Source of the DNA: Chitinophagaceae bacterium | Lineage (GTDB): Bacteria > Bacteroidota > Bacteroidia > Chitinophagales > Chitinophagaceae | Reading direction: 5' to 3' | Assembly (NCBI GenBank): GCA_021323155.1 | Contig: JAJTCI010000044.1 | Span: forward strand, 1-17,065 | Length of the DNA: 17,065 nucleotides | In this document: piece by piece, positions 12,263-17,065 of the stretch | Numbering within the stretch: the stretch's first letter is position 1 | Layout of the letters: every line of letters starts with the position of its first letter | Translations under genes and position numbers: made by a program | Notes under the pieces: model-generated | What the model was told of the DNA's origin: nothing | Seen by the model: only the letters and a program-made list of their open reading frames with translations | Database searches by the model: none

Positions 12263-13491
12263 GGGCTTACCCTTGCTGCTAAATTTTCTATTTGTGTTTT
12301 GCGTTCCAGTCGCCATGTACCCGCGGCGATGAATACACAGATACCCCCTACCGTCCACCACAAAATATCAAAGCCGATGTGCTCGGCGAACTGGCTGCCG
12401 AAGGTAGGCGCGATCACGTGCGCGGCAGACCATGCCATGGTATACAGGCCTGCGTAACCACCGCGGTTGGCTTCCGTGGTACGCGATATCCAGTAGCTAT
12501 TCATAAAAGGAAGCACGAGCATTTCGCCGATGGTGATGATAACGACCGCGGCGAAGGCCGGGATAAACCCAGCCGGGATCACGTTGACCATCGCGTACCC
12601 GAGGCCGGTGAACAGGGCGCCTACGCGGATATAATACAGGCCGCTGCGTTTCTTTTCCAGGTGATAAACCATTACCATTTCAACAAAGGCGATCAATAGT
12701 CCATTCGCGGCGATGAGTATGCCGATGTTGGTCTTACTGATCCGCCATTCCTGTTCAAAGAAGAGTGTCTGCATACCGAATACCTGCAGGAAGCACACGG
12801 CGAACAGCACAACGATCAGGATAAAGAACATATACTGGCCGTCGCTGTAAGGAGAACGGACCGGTAGTTTTTGTTCATGAGTAGTAGCCCGTTGTTTCTT
12901 TACCGGCGCGAACAGCAATAACATCATCACCGCCGCGACGATATTGGTGATGCCGTCCACCCAGAAGAGGGCATTGTAATTAAACTCCGCCAGGAAACCG
13001 CCCAGTGCGCCGCCGACGGCCCAGCCCAGGTTGATGGCGAGCCGGTTGAGAGAATAGGAACGCGTACGGTTCCCGATGGTGCTATAATGCGCGATGGCGG
13101 TGGAGTTGGCGGGGCGAAAACTTTCGTTGCAAAGACTGAGGACGAAAGTGCCGATGCATAAGGGTATGAACTCTCTTAAATAGCCTACCACGATGAACAT
13201 GATACCCCCGGTGACCAGGGCGCCCACCTGCAGGTAATAGAAACCGAAACGGTCCGTTATTTTGCCACCGAGGAAACCGCCCAGGATTGAACCGGCACCA
13301 AAAGATGCCATCACGATACCTGCCTGTGAGACCTTTAAACCGAGTCCGTCGACGCAATACAGCGTCATAAAACCAAGCACCATCGTACCGGCCCTGTTGA
13401 TGAGCATTACGAGCGACAGGAGCCAGGTCTCGCGACTCAAACCCATGTAAGCGGAGCGATAGATCTTCGCGGTGGCGGACAGCATGGACAC
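12259..13491 (-). CDS. MFS transporter (drug/metabolite efflux type)
   Basis: A 410-residue major facilitator with about 12 transmembrane segments in two halves joined by a basic loop (about 198-215, PVKKQRATTHEQK). The signature between helices 2 and 3 is GGFLGGKITDRFGFYYL (the G-x3-D-R-x-G motif A). Helix 4-5 contains NESFRPANSTAIAHY and SLNRLAINLGWAVGGALGGF, typical of MdtH/YttB-like exporters. The substrate is unknown; efflux is likely by family. The first ATG (13491) or the one two codons later (13485) could start translation. It is divergent from the FKBP gene across 75 bases. Confidence 0.93.
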   Translation of the reverse strand: MSMLSATAKIYRSAYMGLSRETWLLSLVMLINRAGTMVLGFMTLYCVDGLGLKVSQAGIVMASFGAGSILGGFLGGKITDRFGFYYLQVGALVTGGIMFIVVGYLREFIPLCIGTFVLSLCNESFRPANSTAIAHYSTIGNRTRSYSLNRLAINLGWAVGGALGGFLAEFNYNALFWVDGITNIVAAVMMLLLFAPVKKQRATTHEQKLPVRSPYSDGQYMFFILIVVLFAVCFLQVFGMQTLFFEQEWRISKTNIGILIAANGLLIAFVEMVMVYHLEKKRSGLYYIRVGALFTGLGYAMVNVIPAGFIPAFAAVVIITIGEMLVLPFMNSYWISRTTEANRGGYAGLYTMAWSAAHVIAPTFGSQFAEHIGFDILWWTVGGICVFIAAGTWRLERKTQIENLAARVSP

Positions 13492-13566
13492 GAAGATAAA
13501 TCAGGAGATTGCTGTACCTTCCGCCTACTACTAAACGAGTATTCATTTACGACTAAATACACAACT

Positions 13567-14001
13567 ATGGGAATAGCAGACAGACTCGCGGGACTTAACA
13601 AAGAGAAATCAGAAGCGAACCTTAAGGCCGGGCAGGATTTCCTGGCGAATAACCGTATGCGCCCGGGCGTGACGGAGACCGCAAGCGGTTTACAATACGA
13701 AGTGATCACCGAGGGTAACGGGCCCAAGCCCAATGCAAGTAATAAAGTAACCTGCCACTACCATGGTACGTTGATCGATGGGACAGTCTTTGACAGTTCG
13801 GTACAAAGGGGACAGCCCGCGACGTTTCCATTGAGCATGGTGATCAGTGGCTGGACGGAAGCCCTGCAATTAATGCCAACGGGAAGTAAGTGGAGATTAT
13901 TCCTGCCACCGAATCTCGCGTATGGTGACCGCCAGACGGGATCGCATATCGGGCCGAACAGTACATTGATTTTTGAAGTGGAGCTGATCAGTTTTAGCTG
14001 A
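13567..14001 (+). CDS. FKBP-type peptidyl-prolyl cis-trans isomerase
   Basis: A 144-residue prolyl isomerase. A short helical lead (residues 1-30, ADRLAGLNKEKSEANLKAGQ) resembles the end of the FklB/Mip dimerisation region, cut short. The FKBP domain follows at about 38-144: VTCHYHGTLIDGTVFDSS contains the active-site Tyr, Phe and Asp; FPLSMVISGWTEALQLMPTG holds the Val-Ile and Trp of the pocket floor; LPPNLAYGDR supplies the second Tyr; and LIFEVELISF ends the fold. There is no signal peptide, so it should be cytoplasmic. The loop QTGSHIGPNSTL differs from the usual GAGGVIPPNATL, which may change substrate or FK506 binding. Confidence 0.95.
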   Translation: MGIADRLAGLNKEKSEANLKAGQDFLANNRMRPGVTETASGLQYEVITEGNGPKPNASNKVTCHYHGTLIDGTVFDSSVQRGQPATFPLSMVISGWTEALQLMPTGSKWRLFLPPNLAYGDRQTGSHIGPNSTLIFEVELISFS

Positions 14002-14128
14002 GGATGGTGAATGGGTACTGGTGAATAGACAATGATCCTTCGTAAAACAACGGGGTCGGCATGGGGGGGATGAAGGTTGATGAGCGCATAGCCTGACCCC
14101 ATTGGGACACTCAAAAGTGAAAAGTCAC

Positions 14129-14743
14129 ATGCGGTTTATCGTGTTATTGCTGGGCGTGATGATCGCGGCCAATGGTATTGGCCAGGACAGTCTATTCCTG
14201 AAAGTGCATTTCCTGTATGGATCCAAACCTAAGAAAGAACACCGTGCAACGGAGTCGAGATGGTTTGGCGGTGTGCTCGGTGGGCACGTGGGTATTGAGC
14301 TTGACAGTAACCGCATCCTGAACTTTGTGCCGAGCGGGAAGTTTCACATCATCACGAAAAACAAAAAGCCGCATAGCCGTTTTGCGGTCCATTCATTCGA
14401 AAGCTTTTATTCCATACTCGGTGGAGTGCCGGGTGATAATAAGAAGACGATCATCTATGTGCCAATAACAGCGGAGCAAAGAATGCTATTCGATAGCATC
14501 TCTAAAGCTTACCAGGAACAGACGCCCTATGATTACGCGTTCATCGGTATGCGGTGCGGCGCGGCGGCGTATGATATCCTGGGAAAGCTGGGTGTGCTGC
14601 GGGCGTTTTCTTACGGTAAGACCTACCGGAAGATCTTCTACCCGAAAAAGCTGAGGAAGCGATTGCTGAAGAAAGCAGAGAGTAATAATTGGCGCGTTGT
14701 AAGAGAAGCGGGCACCGACAGAAGAAGATGGGAGCGGGATTAA
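14129..14743 (+). CDS. exported protein, candidate permuted NlpC/P60-like (papain-fold) hydrolase
   Basis: A 204-residue protein with signal peptide MRFIVLLLGVMIAANGIGQ. I chose the ATG at 14129 because the longer frame from 14102 puts nine polar residues before the signal. The mature protein has GGVLGGHVGIELDSNRILNF (about 47-66) with a candidate catalytic His53, and IGMRCGAAAYDILGKLG (about 139-155) with a candidate Cys143. His before Cys, a small-residue turn before each, and a beta-rich middle fit the circularly permuted NlpC/P60 (YaeF/YiiX/LRAT-like) superfamily, which hydrolyses peptide or lipid amide/ester bonds. This is motif reading only. The C-terminal 40 residues are very basic and may bind anionic lipid or peptidoglycan. 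It is probably periplasmic and followed 56 bases later by a lipoprotein gene. Confidence 0.7.
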   Translation: MRFIVLLLGVMIAANGIGQDSLFLKVHFLYGSKPKKEHRATESRWFGGVLGGHVGIELDSNRILNFVPSGKFHIITKNKKPHSRFAVHSFESFYSILGGVPGDNKKTIIYVPITAEQRMLFDSISKAYQEQTPYDYAFIGMRCGAAAYDILGKLGVLRAFSYGKTYRKIFYPKKLRKRLLKKAESNNWRVVREAGTDRRRWERD

Positions 14744-14799
14744 TTCTTAAGGTTGATGCAACGGATGGGACGGACCGCTGGTCAGCTGGAAAAAACAAT

Positions 14800-15174
14800 A
14801 TGCTGCGCCTTGTCATGATACTCAGCTGCATCGCTTTCCTGGGATGCGATAAGAACACCCTTGAAAATCGCTGCGCGCGCCTGAAGGACGGGATCACAGC
14901 GAATGATATGGGAAAAGTGGAACCGGTGGTGAGCTACGAGATCAGCCGGCTTTCTTCCAGGACTTATAACCAGGCGAACCTGCAGGCGCTGGCGAATGCG
15001 CTGGGTAATTGCAGTGTCACTACCCAGCTTTGTTTCGATTGCATCAAAACGCTTCCTTCGCAATCAGAGATCATCGTTTCTTATAGTCCCGATGGGATCA
15101 TCGTGATCCGGAAGGTGATCGACATTTCTTATGACGCGGGCAATACGATGCGGTTCCACAACATGCATGATTAA
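14800..15174 (+). CDS. small lipoprotein of unknown function
   Basis: A 124-residue protein with a short lipoprotein signal, MLRLVMILSCIAFLGC, giving an acylated Cys at residue 16. An in-frame ATG at 14689 exists but adds 37 polar residues that hide the signal and overlap the upstream gene. The mature part is mixed alpha/beta with several Cys (one shortly after the lipobox and NCSVTTQLCFDC near 74-85), which could form disulfides in the periplasm. The C-terminal strands SEIIVSYSPDGIIVIRKVIDISYD look like a beta sheet. Function is not recognised. The stop is four bases from the convergent isoaspartyl peptidase stop. Confidence 0.72.
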   Translation: MLRLVMILSCIAFLGCDKNTLENRCARLKDGITANDMGKVEPVVSYEISRLSSRTYNQANLQALANALGNCSVTTQLCFDCIKTLPSQSEIIVSYSPDGIIVIRKVIDISYDAGNTMRFHNMHD

Positions 15175-15178
15175 CGGG

Positions 15179-16207
15179 TCAATCTTCTTTGTAGATCTTT
15201 ATTACGGTTTCGCCGTTCGATTTGATATAGCCGCGGTACATGCCCTCGGTACAGAAGGGCATGGTGATGTTGCCTTGTTTGTCCACGCCGATCAAACCGC
15301 CGTCGCCACCGAGTGCAGGGAGTTTTTTCATGATCATTTCCCTGGCCGCGTCATCGAGTGTCATCTTCGCTAATTCCATTCGATCGCTCACGCTCTTGGC
15401 CATTACCAGGCGGATAAAGTATTCGCCCCAGCCCGTACCGCTGATGGCGCAGGTGTTGTTATCGGCGTAGGTGCCGGCGCCAATAATGGGCGCGTCTCCT
15501 ACCCTGCCGAATCTTTTGTTGGTCATGCCCCCGGTGCTGGTGGCCGCGGCGAGGTTGCCATGTATGTCGAGCGCCACGGCGCCCACCGTTCCGTATTTAT
15601 CGTCGCGGTTGCCCGGTTGCTTCAACGCCTTCTTCGTGCTATCATTTGCCGCATTGAGTGAATCCGCTTTTCTTGCCTTTAGTAATCCTTCCCATCTTTC
15701 TTTCGTATGGAAATAAGAAGGGTCGACCATCACGCAGCCGTTCATCTTCGCGAATCTTTCGGCGCCGCTGCCGATGAGCATCACGTGTTCGGTGCGTTCC
15801 ATCACTTTGCGCGCAGCGGTGATGGGATTTTTAATGGTGGTGACGGAGGCGACAGACCCGGCTTTCAGGGTCTTGCCGTCCATGATGGCGGCGTCGAGTT
15901 CGTTCTTTCCCTCGTTGGTGAATACGGCACCTTTGCCCGCGTTGAACAGGGGATTATCCTCCAGCACTTTGACCGTAGCCTCCACGGCATCCATCGCGGT
16001 GCCGCCTTTTTTTAGGATGGCATTACCCGCGTCCAGCGCCTTTTGCAATCCTTCTTTGTAGGCTTTTTCTTTTTCAGGCGTCATGCTCTTCTTCAGGATG
16101 GTGCCGGCACCGCCATGGATCACGAGCACGTATTTCGCGGAGTCTTTTGTTTGCGCCATCACGGGAAGATTGATGAACAATACGAGTATCAGAACAACTT
16201 GTTTCAT
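15179..16207 (-). CDS. isoaspartyl peptidase/L-asparaginase, N-terminal nucleophile hydrolase
   Basis: A 342-residue exported precursor of the plant-type asparaginase family, which cleaves isoaspartyl dipeptides and asparagine. A signal peptide covers residues 1-19 (MKQVVLILVLFINLPVMAQ). The alpha subunit carries VIHGGAGTI (29-37), GGTAMDAVEATVKVLEDNPL and NAGKGAVFTNEGKNELDA. Autocleavage should occur before Thr207 in DDKYGTVGAVALD, freeing the nucleophile. Beta-subunit binding residues are in TSTGGMTNKRFGRVGDAP (223-240) and CAISGTGWGEYF (about 253-264). All key residues are intact. The linker before Thr207 (SLNAANDSTKKALKQPGN) is polar and flexible, as expected. Location is the periplasm, suggesting peptide scavenging or repair of cell-wall/protein fragments. 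Confidence 0.96.
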   Translation of the reverse strand: MKQVVLILVLFINLPVMAQTKDSAKYVLVIHGGAGTILKKSMTPEKEKAYKEGLQKALDAGNAILKKGGTAMDAVEATVKVLEDNPLFNAGKGAVFTNEGKNELDAAIMDGKTLKAGSVASVTTIKNPITAARKVMERTEHVMLIGSGAERFAKMNGCVMVDPSYFHTKERWEGLLKARKADSLNAANDSTKKALKQPGNRDDKYGTVGAVALDIHGNLAAATSTGGMTNKRFGRVGDAPIIGAGTYADNNTCAISGTGWGEYFIRLVMAKSVSDRMELAKMTLDDAAREMIMKKLPALGGDGGLIGVDKQGNITMPFCTEGMYRGYIKSNGETVIKIYKED

Positions 16208-16318
16208 AAACCAATTTTAAGCAATTCTCCTGTTTAGACCGCAGCGCCGTAGTAGTGCCCGTACCAGGTGCAGGGGAATTTCATTTGCAATATAAGCCTG
16301 TGGCTCACGCGGTGTTTC
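16208..16318. other. intergenic leader before the repeat field
   Basis: On the minus strand, upstream of the isoaspartyl peptidase, AGGAG occurs 17 bases before the start, too far for a normal ribosome site. No TGGCAT element or clear -7 box was seen. No reading frame is convincing. Confidence 0.4.
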
Positions 16319-16449
16319 CAGTTTGTGTAAGAAGATGTAAGAACAGGTTGGAATTTTTCCAGTTTGTGTTAGTTTATGTAAGAAGATGTCAGTTCATGTA
16401 AGAAGATGTCAGTTCGTGCCAGTTCATGTAAGAAGATGTAAGAAGATGC
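16319..16449 (+). repeat. degenerate tandem array with 10-base periodicity
   Basis: The segment resolves into about 13 decamers of two main types: CAGTTTGTGT/CAGTTCATGT and AAGAAGATGT. They alternate irregularly; the pair forms a 20-base unit that recurs at 16370-16389, 16390-16409 and 16420-16439, with a lone CAGTTCGTGC at 16410-16419 and a doubled AAGAAGATG at the end. One unit near 16349-16359 has degenerated. Confidence 0.85.
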
Positions 16450-16489
16450 ATTGATTAGGGGTATGTGGATAAGTCGAGTAACATCGAAG

Positions 16490-16650
16490 GAAGTATGAGG
16501 CAAGTACGGGGGAAGTATGGGGGAGGTTGCAGGAAGGCAGGTAGCAGGTTGCAGGGGGAGGCAGGTTGTGTAGGTTTCATCCGCCCCACTACGTGGTTCG
16601 GACAGGGGTTAAAGGTTGCAGGGCGCAAGTCGTGGGTTGCAGGACGGGAA
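16490..16650 (+). repeat. G-rich field with GGTTGCAGG copies
   Basis: Four copies of GGTTGCAGG or close to it (near 16526, 16547, 16612 and 16635) lie among GGAAGTATG and AGGCAGG repeats and three runs of five G (two near 16508-16522, one near 16554-16558). Small frames here on both strands read as low-complexity translations of the repeat and are not genes. Confidence 0.65.
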
Positions 16651-16677
16651 TCAAATGCTAAGGAAGTGTAAATCAAT

Positions 16678-16693
16678 TGGCACCGAATTTGAA
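16678..16693 (+). promoter_or_regulatory. -24/-12-like sequence before the TamB-like gene
   Basis: TGGCACCGAATTTGAA matches a sigma-54 promoter except for two positions (C at the seventh base; A for the -12 C). It is only seven bases from the GTG start, so an mRNA made from it would be leaderless or start after the GTG. Treat as tentative. Confidence 0.25.
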
Positions 16694-16700
16694 ATGCCCT

Positions 16701-17065
16701 GTGAAACCAGTTAAATTTACCCCCGTAAACGAAGCCATCCTGAGACGAGCCCTGAAAATAACAGCCCGGGTATTATTGATTCTGCTAGGCATCATCATTC
16801 TTGCGGCGATCGCTATACAAACCGCGCCTGTCCAGAACTGGCTGGCGAAGCGGGTAACGGTCAGGCTGTCGAAGAGCCTGAACACCGAAGTGACCGTTAA
16901 AAAAGTGAGCTTTTCTTTTTTCAACCGGATGGACCTCGAAGGCCTGCTGGTGCGTGACCACCAGAAAGACACCCTGCTGTATGCCGGCGCGATGAAAGTG
17001 CGTATCACGGACTGGTTCATCTTTAAGGACCAGGCCGACCTGAAATACGTCGGGCTCGAAAACGC
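16701..17065 (+). CDS. TamB/AsmA-like translocation and assembly module protein, N-terminal part
   Basis: An open frame runs to the window end without a stop. From the GTG at 16701 it reads KPVKFTPVNEAILRRALK, then one transmembrane segment (about 22-42, VLLILLGIIILAAIAIQTAP). It continues with the periplasmic start typical of TamB-like proteins: VQNWLAKRVTVRLSKSLNTE, then VTVKKVSFSFFNRMDLEGLL, DTLLYAGAMKVRI and LKYVGLENA. TamB family proteins bridge the inner and outer membranes and help lipid transport or outer-membrane assembly. No in-frame ATG precedes the membrane segment; TTG codons at 16677 and 16689 are alternatives to GTG, and the ATG at 16694 is out of frame. About 120 codons of what is normally a very long gene (over 1000 codons) are visible. 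Confidence 0.85.
   Translation, partial: MKPVKFTPVNEAILRRALKITARVLLILLGIIILAAIAIQTAPVQNWLAKRVTVRLSKSLNTEVTVKKVSFSFFNRMDLEGLLVRDHQKDTLLYAGAMKVRITDWFIFKDQADLKYVGLEN

Noticed and set aside
14052..14100. Terminator after the FKBP gene (GGGGTC paired with GACCCC)
   Set aside because: The loop is more than 35 bases and no T-run follows.
14102..14128. Upstream ATG for the exported hydrolase candidate
   Set aside because: It adds nine polar residues before a clean signal peptide that starts with its own ATG at 14129.
16319..16449. CRISPR-like array
   Set aside because: Units are directly adjacent with no unique spacers and the period is only 10-20 bases; no cas gene is present.
16455..16676. Open frames of about 70 codons on both strands
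   Set aside because: Both are low-complexity translations of the G-rich repeat field, with no conserved-looking segment.

Overview
The window looks like chromosomal DNA from a Bacteroidota bacterium, most likely a Chitinophagaceae relative. This is inferred from gene content (glycine-rich RRM protein, reaction-centre-type cytochrome c, FklB-like FKBP, periplasmic isoaspartyl peptidase, TamB-like protein), the near absence of Shine-Dalgarno sequences, and A-rich start regions. No rRNA, tRNA, CRISPR array, phage gene or transposase was seen. The genes are mostly short, single-gene or two-gene units in mixed orientation.

Layout. 1-1240: a minus-strand RNA-binding protein, a diheme cytochrome c and a small basic protein with a strong terminator. 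1339-2895: an unknown four-helix membrane protein convergent with an AI-2E family exporter. 3030-4899: an overlapping pair, a membrane-anchored protein with an active phosphatase-like domain followed by a degenerate copy of it, and a Dgk1/Sec59/phytol kinase-type CTP-dependent lipid kinase. 4974-5924: an acidic disordered protein with its terminator, facing a lipoprotein gene that appears frameshifted. 5943-6571: a gene-poor stretch with an 11-mer present four times as a perfect 24-bp inverted repeat. 6572-9288: a minus-strand run of EcsC-like protein, repeat-containing membrane protein, general-stress flavin-binding protein and App1-type phosphatidate phosphatase. 9358-10781: a diacylglycerol-kinase family lipid kinase, divergent from App1, then an SRPBCC protein. 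10783-12262: two proteins of unknown function and CsbD. 12259-14001: an MFS transporter divergent from FKBP. 14129-15174: a candidate permuted papain-like hydrolase and a lipoprotein, convergent with an isoaspartyl peptidase (15179-16207). 16208-16660: two repeat fields. 16701 to the end: the start of a TamB/AsmA-like gene from a GTG codon.

Two themes link the genes. First, lipid phosphate metabolism appears twice as a kinase/phosphatase couple: the overlapping pair at 3030-4899 and the divergent App1/DGK pair at 8260-10257. Second, at least five genes (small basic protein, AI-2E exporter, acidic protein, general-stress flavoprotein, 203-aa protein) carry nearly the same element, TGGCAT followed within a few bases by TTTTTC, 13-25 bases before the start codon. 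CsbD, the DGK and the TamB gene carry looser versions. This resembles a -24/-12 promoter but lacks the usual GC at -12. It is the best candidate here for an undescribed regulatory system, possibly a stress regulon.
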